From JBFLYN01 sp040756655 (GTDB lineage: Bacteria > Bacillota > Sulfobacillia > UBA8153), in contig JBFLYN010000036.1 in the NCBI GenBank assembly GCA_040756655.1, positions 1 to 35,039 of the forward strand: a stretch of 35,039 bases of DNA, given 5' to 3'. The notes under the pieces are model-generated. The model did not search any database, was not told the origin of the DNA, and worked only from the letters and a program-made list of their open reading frames with translations. Position 1 is the first letter of the stretch; every line of letters begins with the position of its first letter. Both the position numbers and the translations under genes were made by a program. Positions 15,666-23,876 of the stretch are shown here, piece after piece.

Positions 15666-16583
15666 ATGGACAACATCCTAAACGCCACCGGGCTGCGCAA
15701 GGCGTTCGGCTCGCGCGTGGCCGTGGACGACCTATCCTTTGCCATTCCAGCAGGGACCATCCTCGGGCTGCTGGGGCCCAACGGGGCCGGCAAGACCACT
15801 GCGGTCAGGATGGTCATGGGAATACTGGCACCCGACGCGGGTCAGGTGACCTTCTACCGCCACGGCCGCCCGGCGCTCATGGACAAGTCTCGCATCGGTT
15901 ATCTACCCGAGGAACGCGGCCTTTACGATGACGCCAAGGTCATGGACACCCTGGTCTACCTGGGCGTCCTCAAGGGCATGCCCGGATACGAGGCTGCCCG
16001 CGAGGCGCGCAGGTGGCTGGAACGGATGGGGCTGGAAGGCCGGGCGGACCAGAAGGTAGAGAAGTTGTCCAAGGGGATGCAACAAAAGGTGCAGTTTGTG
16101 GCTTCGGTCCTCCACCGCCCCGACTTGCTCATGCTCGATGAACCGTTTTCCGGCTTGGACCCGGTGAACCAGGACTTGTTCAGGGGCATCATCCGGGAGC
16201 TCCAGCAAAGCGGGATGTCCATCCTGCTATCCGCTCACCAGATGAACCTGGTAGAGGAGCTTTGTGATTCGATCATCCTGATCAACCAGGGCAGGAAAGT
16301 CCTGGGCGGTCGCGTGCAGGAGATCAAGGACAGCTACGCCGAGCACATCATCGAAGTCCGCTATGCTGGCAGTGATCACACCATGTTCTCCCGGCTGCCG
16401 GCAACGCGGCTGGTCAAGCGTGAGCCGGGGCGGGTAGTGCTCCGCTACCGCGGCCAAGAACTCAGCTCCCTGCTTGGCCAGTTAGCCAGCGAGGTACCGG
16501 TGATCGAGTTGAGCGCCAAGAAGCCTTCGCTGCACGCCATCTTCATAGAAGCGGTTGGAGGTAATGGTGATGAAGCGGTTTAG
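15666..16583 (+). CDS. ABC transporter ATP-binding protein (NatA-like)
   Basis: 305 residues: Walker A GPNGAGKTT (37-45), signature LSKGMQQKV (134-142), Walker B LLMLDEP (154-160), and the H-loop LLSAHQM. The C-terminal 75 residues are the DUF4162-type extension found in NatA/YhaQ exporters. It powers the permease encoded next, whose start overlaps this stop by 14 nt. An AAGGAG site precedes the ATG by 9-10 bases. NatAB-type systems export Na+ or toxic small molecules; the substrate is unknown. Confidence 0.9.
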   Translation: MDNILNATGLRKAFGSRVAVDDLSFAIPAGTILGLLGPNGAGKTTAVRMVMGILAPDAGQVTFYRHGRPALMDKSRIGYLPEERGLYDDAKVMDTLVYLGVLKGMPGYEAAREARRWLERMGLEGRADQKVEKLSKGMQQKVQFVASVLHRPDLLMLDEPFSGLDPVNQDLFRGIIRELQQSGMSILLSAHQMNLVEELCDSIILINQGRKVLGGRVQEIKDSYAEHIIEVRYAGSDHTMFSRLPATRLVKREPGRVVLRYRGQELSSLLGQLASEVPVIELSAKKPSLHAIFIEAVGGNGDEAV

Positions 16584-17802
16584 CTGGAACAACGTCTGGC
16601 GTGTCACCTGGTGGGAGCTGCGGAAGGGCATTCGCAGCCCGGTTTTCGTGGCCATGACCTTGCTGGTGCCAGTTCTCATAGTAGGTAGTGGTGCCGTCGG
16701 CTACTTTGCCCAAAGGGCCAGCCACGAGCAAAGGTTCAGCATCGCGCTGGCCGGCGAAGGCGCCCAGGACTTTCAGGCTTTTCTCGAGGTAAGCTTGGCC
16801 GGGTCGCCCATTACCCTAGTGCATCCAATAGCGGGACCTGAAGACCTGGAAGCAATGGTGCGCCAGGGCAGCATCGACGGCTACCTGGTGTTTGACGCGG
16901 TAGAATGGATGCGGGGCCGCATCTATTACTACACGCTCAACGCCCGGTCAGCCAAGCGGCAAGCGCTCCAGGCGAGCCTGGGCGGGTTGCTCAGGTACTA
17001 CCGGCTGGCCGAGCTGGGGCTGGGTCCTGAGCAGATCGCTGCCGCAACTACCCCTGTGCACATTGAATTCCTGTCACTGAGCGGGGAAGAAACGTCAGTT
17101 GCTGCCCAGGTGGCGCCCATGATCGTGGTCATGGTGCTGATCATGGCCGCGCTCTTGTCAGGCCAGGTGCTGATGTACGGGGTGATCAGGGAAAAACGAA
17201 ACCGCATTGTGGAGATCCTGCTGTCTTCAATTTCTTCTCTCGAACTCCTGGTCGGCAAACTGGTGGGTGTAGGGGCTTTAAGCATAGTGCAGGTGCTGGT
17301 CTGGGTGGCCGCCGGGCTGGTCACGGCCGCCCGGTTCGTGAACCTGGCTGACCTGGGCCTGACCGTAAGCGACCTGGCCCCGGCCATCGTTTACTTCTTC
17401 CTGGGCAACATCATGCTGGCATCGCTGTATGCTGCCATGGGAGCGAGCATGAAGGATGCTGAAGGCGCCAGCCATGCCCAGGGCATGGTCATACTAATCC
17501 CCATCATCCCGCTTTTTGCCGCTAGCTTTATCATCATGAGCCCTAATGCACCCTGGGCACGCGTGCTCAGCCACGTGCCTCCCTTTGTGCCCGTGACGGT
17601 GTTGCTGCGTCTTTCGGCTACCGACTTGCCCGCCTGGGAATATGCCTCTACTCTGGCCATGCTGGTGCTGTCAGTGATCGTCTTTGTGTACATGGGTGCC
17701 CGGATATTCGAAAGAGGTCTCTTGCAGTACGACCGGGCCATGGGCCTGGGAGATCTGCGGGCAGCGTTTTCCAGGTACCGTCCAGGACGCACCAGGGTAT
17801 GA
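16570..17802 (+). CDS. ABC-2 type permease (NatB-like)
   Basis: 410 residues. A first membrane helix (PVFVAMTLLVPVLIVGSGAV) is followed by a large extracytoplasmic domain (about 45-180) and five or six C-terminal helices, with the conserved MYGVIREKRNRIVEILLSS motif of the NatB/YhaP family between them. The ATG at 16570 was chosen since GGAGGT lies seven bases upstream; an earlier ATG at 16564 is too close to the ribosome site. It forms an exporter with the preceding ATPase. Confidence 0.88.
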   Translation: MKRFSWNNVWRVTWWELRKGIRSPVFVAMTLLVPVLIVGSGAVGYFAQRASHEQRFSIALAGEGAQDFQAFLEVSLAGSPITLVHPIAGPEDLEAMVRQGSIDGYLVFDAVEWMRGRIYYYTLNARSAKRQALQASLGGLLRYYRLAELGLGPEQIAAATTPVHIEFLSLSGEETSVAAQVAPMIVVMVLIMAALLSGQVLMYGVIREKRNRIVEILLSSISSLELLVGKLVGVGALSIVQVLVWVAAGLVTAARFVNLADLGLTVSDLAPAIVYFFLGNIMLASLYAAMGASMKDAEGASHAQGMVILIPIIPLFAASFIIMSPNAPWARVLSHVPPFVPVTVLLRLSATDLPAWEYASTLAMLVLSVIVFVYMGARIFERGLLQYDRAMGLGDLRAAFSRYRPGRTRV

Positions 17803-17907
17803 TCGGGCCGCAGGCACGGGAGGGCAGGCCCGTGGCCATACTTGTGTTTACGTGGGCTGTTACGTTGTTGGCGTCGATTACTACCGGAGATATTTACTAG
17901 AGAATAG

Positions 17908-18699
17908 TTGGGTTTTGTGCCCGGCTGGCTGCCCTGGGGCAAGCTGGTAGGCTTGAGTCTTGCTACCTGGTTTTGCCTGTCTATCCACAAGTACCGGCGC
18001 CTGGCCGATTACACGGCTGTCTTGGGCAGTATCATCCTGGTGCAAGCTATCAGCGTCCCACACGGCGAGTTCTGCGCGGTGCCAGGCCACCTTCGACCCG
18101 GGCTCTTTTGCCGGCGGCTTGGCCGGTTCCATTGCTCTCAACTCTCCAGCTGTTGGGAACCCTACTCGTAGGTGGTCTTTGGGTTATCCTACTCAAGTCT
18201 CCCGCCGACGCTTACTTAACTAAAGGCGATCTGACCGTCAAGGCGGATGCCATCAGGTGGCTTGGCATAGACCAGGGTACCATCACCTGGGGCAATCTGT
18301 CGGTGATCTCCGCCGGGCTAATCTCGCTCGGCACCATCTTTTTGACGATGCTGATGGTCACCGGGCTTTCGGTGCCCGGCACCATGGACCACTGGCCGGG
18401 CTACTTCCCAGCCATACTGATATTGGCCCTGGTCCTTTAGCGAAGGCCTGGTGTTTGGAAGCGGCATCCTGGGGCCGCTGACCAAGGTGCTATGCAAAAA
18501 CCAGGTAGTGTTGATGGCTGCTGCGCTTTTCGGCATCGCCCACTATTACGGAGCACCCCGAGGTGCCATAGGGGTCGTGATGAGTGGGGCACTTGGGTGG
18601 TACATGTGCAGGAGCATGTACGAGACACCAGAGGTTTTGCATCATCGTGTGCAAGATACTGTGATATTCTCCACTATACTCCTGGTGGCTGGGCTTTAG
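17908..18699 (+). pseudogene. broken CPBP-family membrane protease gene
   Basis: Segments of one CPBP-type protein are readable in successive frames: GKLVGLSLATWFCLSIHKYR then RFDPGSF-type text (FDPGSFAGGLAGSIAL), then LQLLGTLLVGGLWVILL through MVTGLSVPGTMDHWPGYFPA, then EGLVFGSGILGPLTKVL and ALFGIAHYYGAPRGAIG. At least three frameshifts separate them. Motif 1, normally EExxxR, is EGLVFG, so the Glu and the Arg are both lost; motif 2 (FGIAH) remains. The intact CPBP gene at 9126-9911 is not a close copy. Long decayed. Confidence 0.8.
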
Positions 18700-18720
18700 C
18701 GCTCGGTGTTTGGCCACAGC

Positions 18721-19015
18721 TTAGCAGCCGGTGAGTGCGTTTTCCGTGGCTTTGAGCATGACCTTGCTGCTGTAGGTGGAGCTACTGGTGGTACCCACCT
18801 GGAGCGACTGGGCCGGGACCGCCCTGGCCTCTTTGTGCTTCAAAAGCTCAAGTTGCCGTGATCTCGACCTTGGCCGGCACCGGGCCAACGTCGCACGAAC
18901 CGGTATAGATGCCATCGGGCAACTGGGTCAGATCGACATCCCCGATCTACTTACCCAGCGCTTGAGCCTGAAGGCCCATAACCTTGCGGATGACCGGGAC
19001 CAAGGCCACAGTCAT
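18721..19015 (-). pseudogene. broken FMN-binding domain protein
   Basis: Read leftward from an ATG at 19015, the frame gives a hydrophobic start (MTVALVPVIRKVMGLQ), an in-frame TAG, then GDVDLTQLPDGIYTGSCDVG and VPAKVEIT, a TGA, and after a frameshift LELLKHKEARAVPAQSLQVG and TTSSSTYSSKVMLKATENAL. This is the RnfG/NqrC-type FMN-binding module, whose SGATYSS threonine carries FMN. The region before TTSSSTYSS is shortened. Two stops and one frameshift make it non-functional. Confidence 0.75.
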
Positions 19016-19045
19016 AAGGGCCAAGAAGACCCGTCTGCAGAGGCT

Positions 19046-19147
19046 TTATGGCCGGGCTGTCCCGCCATCTGGTACGTACTCCAGGATGTCACCGGGCTGG
19101 CAGGAAAGTTCCCGGCACATGGCTGCCAGTGCAGAATGAACATAGTC
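19046..19147 (-). pseudogene. C-terminal remnant of an XRE-family (YozG-like) regulator
   Basis: A leftward frame ending at TAA (19046) reads LAAMCRELSCQPGDILEYVP and stops after a few more residues. This is the C-terminal signature of small XRE/HTH_26 repressors. The helix-turn-helix part upstream cannot be recognised. It lies directly upstream of the FMN-binding pseudogene in the same direction, so the two may have formed a small operon. Confidence 0.7.
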
Positions 19148-19230
19148 CGTGCCTCCCTCAGGATGTTTGTTGCAACAACACCTTTCGAGGCGACCGGGCC
19201 ATGTTTCTTTTACGTATGGTAACGCTCACC

Positions 19231-19252
19231 AGAAGAACTACAAAACCTTAGT
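19231..19252 (+). repeat. 22-bp interspersed repeat, copy 2
   Basis: Matches copy 1 (266-287) at 21 of 22 positions. It lies between the XRE remnant and the Gmad2-like pseudogene. Confidence 0.5.
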
Positions 19253-19256
19253 GCGT

Positions 19257-19813
19257 AACGAAAAGGCCGGGCATTTTCTGCCGGTGGCAGACGCCCCCGG
19301 CCGCCACCTGCTGCTAGCCGTCCCCCGGGTTTTCCGCGGCTTCTCAGTGGCCGCCCGGGTCCAACACGTACTTGCCTCCCAGGACGGACTGGAACTGGTC
19401 CTCGTGGACGACACGGGTTCCATCATCCTGCGTGAGGGCCTGGGGGAATCGGGGCCTCCCCCGCTCCTGTCGTCTCGTCATCAATGTTCGTGCCAGTCCC
19501 CGCTTCTGTTCCCGCCGGCACCTTTTGGCTCGAACTGCGCTCGGGCAGTGGAGTTATTGACCGGGTGCAGTTGGAGGTCCTCGACCTGGGGGCAGCCAGG
19601 GGTGGCATCCGGCGGCAGTTGAATCAAGCCGTGACGCCGGCACTCGTGGCCCTTTTCCCAGCGAGGATAAGAGTTCCGGGCCGCCCCCTGCCCCTCGTAA
19701 GGGTAACGGCCGGGACCGGCGGGAGCGACCTGGGCGCGGGACAGCCGCTCCATGGGGCTCCACGCCGCCAGCGGCGGGGAACACACTTGACCGCCACCAT
19801 CACTATACTGTAG
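19257..19813 (+). pseudogene. frameshifted Gmad2-like immunoglobulin-fold domain protein
   Basis: One frame reads RGFSVAARVQHVLASQDGLE then LVLVDDTGSIILREGLGES; after about position 19480 a second frame continues FVPVPASVPAGTFWLELRSG then SGVIDRVQLEVLDL. Joined, this matches the plan of Gmad2 domains (spore-germination-associated immunoglobulin-like fold): an ARV strand, an L.D..G.I...G strand, a FPVP..GT..LE strand and a final D.V...V strand. The frameshift and the absence of a good start make it a pseudogene. The family call is by eye only. Confidence 0.45.
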
Positions 19814-19843
19814 GGCAGGGTTGATCAGCTCCCGGGGGGAAGC

Positions 19844-20344
19844 ATGAAGAAGCTCGGACCCTACGTGATGCAGGTCCTGGTAAGCTGCCTGGCACTGGCG
19901 GTGCTGGCCGCCCAGCTCTTTCCTGGATTTGGGCTGGTGGTGAACGAATACACCATCATGCTGCTGGGGTTACTGTACTTTGCCGCATTCTTCCCACAGC
20001 TTAGGAGAGGTTCCATCAGGTTCCCCGGGGGTTCCCTGGACTGGGAAAAGGAGTTCCGGTGGCTGGAACAGGCGGTCAGCCAGCTGCAACCTGCCGCTGA
20101 AAGCCTGTCCAGGCCAGAAGACCCTGGCCTGGACTTGCTCGTTGCCGAACTGGAACTGGCCAACTTACAGGAACCCAACGATGCCGCCCTGGAGGCACTC
20201 AGGCAGCGTATGATGGACATCTGCCGGCAGACCCGGCTCTCAGGTTATGCTACCCCGGCGGTGTCCGAACGCATGGCCCGCCTGGCCAGACGCCTTAGCC
20301 ACCTGAGCCGGGCGTCTATTCCCACACCTGGGACACGTGAGTGA
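19844..20344 (+). CDS. hypothetical protein with two membrane helices and a helical tail
   Basis: 166 residues. Two hydrophobic segments (VMQVLVSCLALAVLAAQLFP and YTIMLLGLLYFAAFFP) are followed by a charged helical C-terminal part (EKEFRWLEQAVSQLQPAAES, ALEALRQRMMDICRQTRLSG). The ATG at 19844 has GGGGGGAAG immediately upstream. The 3' end overlaps the convergent CBS-ACT gene by 29 bp. I do not recognise a family; the plan suggests a small membrane-anchored adaptor. First intact gene after the decayed stretch. Confidence 0.7.
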   Translation: MKKLGPYVMQVLVSCLALAVLAAQLFPGFGLVVNEYTIMLLGLLYFAAFFPQLRRGSIRFPGGSLDWEKEFRWLEQAVSQLQPAAESLSRPEDPGLDLLVAELELANLQEPNDAALEALRQRMMDICRQTRLSGYATPAVSERMARLARRLSHLSRASIPTPGTRE

Positions 20345-20942
20345 CCCAGTGGCCCGCTGCCCGGAGCTTCTGCACCAGTTCTCTGGGCTCGATGGTCTTG
20401 ACGCGTAGGATGACGTTGCCCACGTGCCGCTGGTCGGGCATGTACGTAGACAGGCTGGCAATGCTGATGCCGCACTGCTTCACGATTTGAGTGATCTCGG
20501 CCAACACGCCCTGGCGGTCGGGCACTCTTAGGGTTATCCTCGACCCTTTGGAATGCAGGCCCATCATGTCCACCATCACCCGGAACATGTCACTCTGGGT
20601 GATGATCCCCACCAGGTGGTTGTCTTCGTTGACTACCGGCAGGGCCCAGACATCGTGTTCCCTCATGATGAAGGCGGCCTCTTCTATGATCTCATCGGCA
20701 GACACGGTCATGACCTTGGTGGACATCACCTGGCACACTGTCACCTGCCCCGGGTCTACGGTGTCCTGGTGCAGGGCCATCCTCAGGAAATCCCACGCCG
20801 TGATAATGCCCTTAACATCGCCGTTTTCGACCACCGGGAGGACTTCGAAACCCTTCTCCCGCATCAGCTCGATGGCCTGGCTCAAGGATGTGCCAGGGCC
20901 GACGGTAACTGGTCCAAATGTCATGGCATCTTTGACAAACAC
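20316..20942 (-). CDS. CBS-CBS-ACT domain protein (AcuB-like)
   Basis: 208 residues: CBS domain 1 (about 1-58, VKDAMTFGPVTVGPGTSLSQ), CBS domain 2 (about 68-128, VMSTKVMTVSADEIIEEAAF) and a C-terminal ACT domain (about 134-208, ITLRVPDRQGVLAEITQIVK). CBS pairs bind adenine nucleotides and ACT domains bind amino acids or similar ligands. AcuB of Bacillus has this layout and sits in the acetoin operon, which is not present here. The GTG start at 20942 has GGGGG eight to nine bases upstream. Likely a small ligand-sensing regulator. Confidence 0.85.
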   Translation of the reverse strand: MFVKDAMTFGPVTVGPGTSLSQAIELMREKGFEVLPVVENGDVKGIITAWDFLRMALHQDTVDPGQVTVCQVMSTKVMTVSADEIIEEAAFIMREHDVWALPVVNEDNHLVGIITQSDMFRVMVDMMGLHSKGSRITLRVPDRQGVLAEITQIVKQCGISIASLSTYMPDQRHVGNVILRVKTIEPRELVQKLRAAGHWVTHVSQVWE

Positions 20943-21087
20943 TTGCCACTCGCCCCCTCAGCGGTATTAGTGCATAGTTCGGCACAGGGTACCGGTTTCC
21001 TGCCGCGTGCTCCCAGTTCCCTCCACCTTACCGCGCCGCGGCAGGAACCCGGCCGCTGCCGGAGAACTGCCTCCATGGAGGTGGGAA

Positions 21088-22314
21088 ATGGTGGTCAACA
21101 TAGCCAGGGTCCGGCAGGACCTGGAGAGCTTGGCCGGGATCGGACGATGGGCAGACGGGGGGCTTTACCGGCTGGTGTACACGCCGGCCGAGCTGGAAGC
21201 CCGGGCCTGGCTCAAGGAACGGATGTCCCGGGCCGGGCTCGAGGTGAGAGTGGACCCGGCCGGCAATATCATCGGCCGGTTGGGAACGGGGACCGGCCCC
21301 GCGCTGGTCATCGGTTCGCATCTGGACACCGTGCCCGGCGGGGGTGCTTTTGACGGGGCCCTGGGACTAGTGGCCGGGCTGGAGGTAGCCCGGGCGGTCC
21401 AGGAGAGCTCTCCTCTGCGTCACCCGTTGGAGGTAATCGCGTTTTCCGACGAGGAGCAGGCACGGTTCTTGCCGGGGCTGGGAGGAGCCAGGGCCATGGC
21501 CCTGGGAGTGGACCCCGCCCGGTTTGAGGGGTTGCGCGACGCGCAAGGGGTCTCCCTGGAGGAGGCCATGGCCCAGGCCGGTCTGGACCTGGGCCTGGCT
21601 GGCAACGCCCGGCGCGACCCGGCTACCATCCTTGCCTATCTCGAACTCCACGTGGAGCAAGGGCCGAGGCTCGACGAAGCCGGGATCCCTATTGGAGTGG
21701 TGGAAGGAATCGTGGGCATCACCAGGTACGGGGTGACCATCACTGGCGAAAGCAACCACGCCGGCACTACTCCCATGGACCGGCGCCGGGATGCGCTGGT
21801 GGCCGCCTGCGAGCTGGTGCTGGAGTTTACCAGAGCAGTCAAGGCCGAGGATGGTCACTTGGTCGGCAACGTGGGCCGGCTAAAGGTACGGCCGGGCGCT
21901 CCCAACATCGTACCCGGCCAGGTTGACCTGGTCCTGGAAATCCGGTGTCTTGAAGAAGAACGCCTGCACCGGGTGCTCGGGGCAGCACGCGCCCTGGCGG
22001 ACACCTGGGCCGGGCGAGGTCTGGGCTACTCCTGGAACGAGGCCCGCTACGGGTCGCCGTGTCCCATGGATGAGCACGTGCAAGACGCCATTACCCGCGC
22101 CTGTGCGAGCCTGGGCATCCCGTACCTGAGGCTCCTTTCCTGGGCCGGCCACGATGCCCAGTTCATCGGGCGCGTGGCACCTGCCGGGATGATATTCGTC
22201 CCCAGCCGGGGCGGGATCAGTCACTCGCCCGAGGAATACACGTCGTGGGAGGATGTTGCCCGGGGAGTCCGGGTACTCTACACCGCCGCGTTGGAACTGG
22301 ACCGGCAGCATTAG
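21088..22314 (+). CDS. M20-family N-carbamoyl amino acid hydrolase / allantoate amidohydrolase
   Basis: 408 residues of the AllC/HyuC branch of the M20 family. The two-metal ligands are in place: His78 (GSHLDTVPGGG), Asp89 (FDGALG), Glu122-123 (FSDEEQARF), His188 (LELHVEQGP) and His near 379 (GGISHSPEEYT). The dimerisation lid (GESNHAGTTPMDRRRDA) is typical. It hydrolyses N-carbamoyl amino acids or ureido compounds to ammonia, CO2 and the amine. The ATG at 21088 has GGAGGTG upstream. It is followed after 17 bp by the HpaB/4-hydroxybutyryl-CoA dehydratase-like gene, probably one operon. Confidence 0.88.
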   Translation: MVVNIARVRQDLESLAGIGRWADGGLYRLVYTPAELEARAWLKERMSRAGLEVRVDPAGNIIGRLGTGTGPALVIGSHLDTVPGGGAFDGALGLVAGLEVARAVQESSPLRHPLEVIAFSDEEQARFLPGLGGARAMALGVDPARFEGLRDAQGVSLEEAMAQAGLDLGLAGNARRDPATILAYLELHVEQGPRLDEAGIPIGVVEGIVGITRYGVTITGESNHAGTTPMDRRRDALVAACELVLEFTRAVKAEDGHLVGNVGRLKVRPGAPNIVPGQVDLVLEIRCLEEERLHRVLGAARALADTWAGRGLGYSWNEARYGSPCPMDEHVQDAITRACASLGIPYLRLLSWAGHDAQFIGRVAPAGMIFVPSRGGISHSPEEYTSWEDVARGVRVLYTAALELDRQH

Positions 22315-22331
22315 ACCGGGAGGGATAGCTC

Positions 22332-23771
22332 ATGGCCGTTTTGCCCCGCCACAGGTACCTGGCCTCGCTCCAGGAACTCCGTCCCAACGTCTGGAAGTTC
22401 GGCCAGCTTATCACCGATGTCACCACCCACCCGGCCACGCGCCGGACGGTGGAGAGCCATGCCCGTGCATTCGACGCTTCCACCGATCCAGAGCACCGGG
22501 AAGGTTTCACCACCGTATCCTGCCTTTCCGGCGCACCCATCCACCGCTGGAACGCCCTGATGAGGACCACCGAGGACGTCATCGCCAACGCCCGGCTCAA
22601 GCGCACCATGTACCGGCTCACCGGCACCTGCACCGGGGGATTGTGCGTGGGTTGGACGGCGCTCAACGCCATGTGGGCGGTGGCCACGGAGATGGATGAG
22701 GCTCTCGGGTCCAGTTACCGGGCCCGCCTCCAGGACTGGATCCTCGACGCGGAAGCCCGGGGACTGGTGGTGGCTGGTGCCCTTACCAACGCCAAGGGCG
22801 ACCGCAGCAAGCGCGCATCCGAGCAGGAAGACCCGGACCAGAATCTCCGGGTAATGGAGCACCTGCCCGGCGGGGTGCTGGTGCGGGGAGCCAAGGCCAT
22901 GATCTGCGGTGTGGCGGCATCCCACGAGATCTTTGTCCTGCCCGGCACCGCCTACCGGGAAAACGAGGCCGCCTTCTCAGTGGCCTTCGTCATCCCCCGG
23001 GACGCCGCCGGTCTTACCATCGTGGAGACCAGGCGCCCGTCGGACGGACGGGAGTTGGCAGAGGACGGGTTCGACGTACCTGCTACCGGCATTACCCAGG
23101 CCTACTTGTTGTTCGAGGATGTCTTTGTCCCCTGGGACCGGGTGTTCCTGTGCGGTGAACACCGGTACACCGGACGGCTGATCCAGTATTTTACCGCCAT
23201 CTACCGCGCCTGCATCGGAGCGTGTGTGGCCGGCCAGGGAGATGTCATGATCGGGGCCGGACTGCTCATGGCCCGGGCCAACGGCCTGAGCGCCCGCACC
23301 TTCACCGACAAGCTGGTGGCCATGGCCATCAACAATGAGACTACCTTTGGACTGGGAGTCGGAGCCATCGCCCTGGGGCGTTCCCACCATTCGGGTGTGT
23401 GGATCCCAGATGATCTTATGGCCCACACCAACAAGGTGCTGGTGGCCACCCTCCCTTACGAGACCAGGCGTCTTTGTCAAGAGATCGGCGGCGGGATGGT
23501 GGAAACCGGTTGTTTCCCTTCTGCCCGGGACCTGCACGACCCCAGGCTGGGACCAGCACTGAGAAAATACCTGCAAGGGGCAGGGAATGCCGAAACGCGG
23601 GCCCGGGCCGCCCGGCTGGCCGAGTGGCTGACCATCGGGGCGGGAGTCCCCGGGTGCATGCACGGGGGAGGGTCGCCCGATGGCGCCCGGCTGGTGGTGC
23701 GCGCCAAGACCCCGTGGGACCAGTATGAAGAGCATGCCCGCAGGCTGGCCGGGATCGAACCGGAGAACTAG
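22332..23771 (+). CDS. 4-hydroxybutyryl-CoA dehydratase / HpaB superfamily flavoprotein
   Basis: 479 residues, full length for the superfamily. Motifs include RLTGTCTGGLCVG (95-107), the flavin/substrate region TNAKGDRSK (152-160), VPWDRVFLCGEH (267-277) and CVAGQGDVMIGA. In 4-hydroxybutyryl-CoA dehydratase the [4Fe-4S] cluster is held by Cys99, Cys103, His292 and Cys299 (recalled, not computed). Here Cys100, Cys105 and Cys298 occupy comparable places but the His position is Tyr291, and the first pair is CxxxxC. It may therefore be a clusterless or altered dehydratase, or an HpaB-like hydroxylase. Co-transcribed with the M20 hydrolase. Confidence 0.78.
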   Translation: MAVLPRHRYLASLQELRPNVWKFGQLITDVTTHPATRRTVESHARAFDASTDPEHREGFTTVSCLSGAPIHRWNALMRTTEDVIANARLKRTMYRLTGTCTGGLCVGWTALNAMWAVATEMDEALGSSYRARLQDWILDAEARGLVVAGALTNAKGDRSKRASEQEDPDQNLRVMEHLPGGVLVRGAKAMICGVAASHEIFVLPGTAYRENEAAFSVAFVIPRDAAGLTIVETRRPSDGRELAEDGFDVPATGITQAYLLFEDVFVPWDRVFLCGEHRYTGRLIQYFTAIYRACIGACVAGQGDVMIGAGLLMARANGLSARTFTDKLVAMAINNETTFGLGVGAIALGRSHHSGVWIPDDLMAHTNKVLVATLPYETRRLCQEIGGGMVETGCFPSARDLHDPRLGPALRKYLQGAGNAETRARAARLAEWLTIGAGVPGCMHGGGSPDGARLVVRAKTPWDQYEEHARRLAGIEPEN

Positions 23772-23777
23772 CGGCGT

Positions 23778-23850
23778 CCACCTCCCTACGGTTCACCCTC
23801 AGCACAGGATCGTGGCCCGTCGGCTTATGGGGGAGGTGGGTCCTGCCCAC
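23778..23850. other. inverted repeats between convergent genes
   Basis: CCACCTCCC (23778-23786) and GGGAGGTGG (23831-23839) form a 9-bp inverted repeat with a long loop, followed by a small hairpin GTGGG-TCCTG-CCCAC (23836-23850). There is no T-run. It may help end transcription between convergent genes. Confidence 0.3.
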
Positions 23851-23876
23851 CACCAGAGTGCAGAAAGGTGCCCGGA

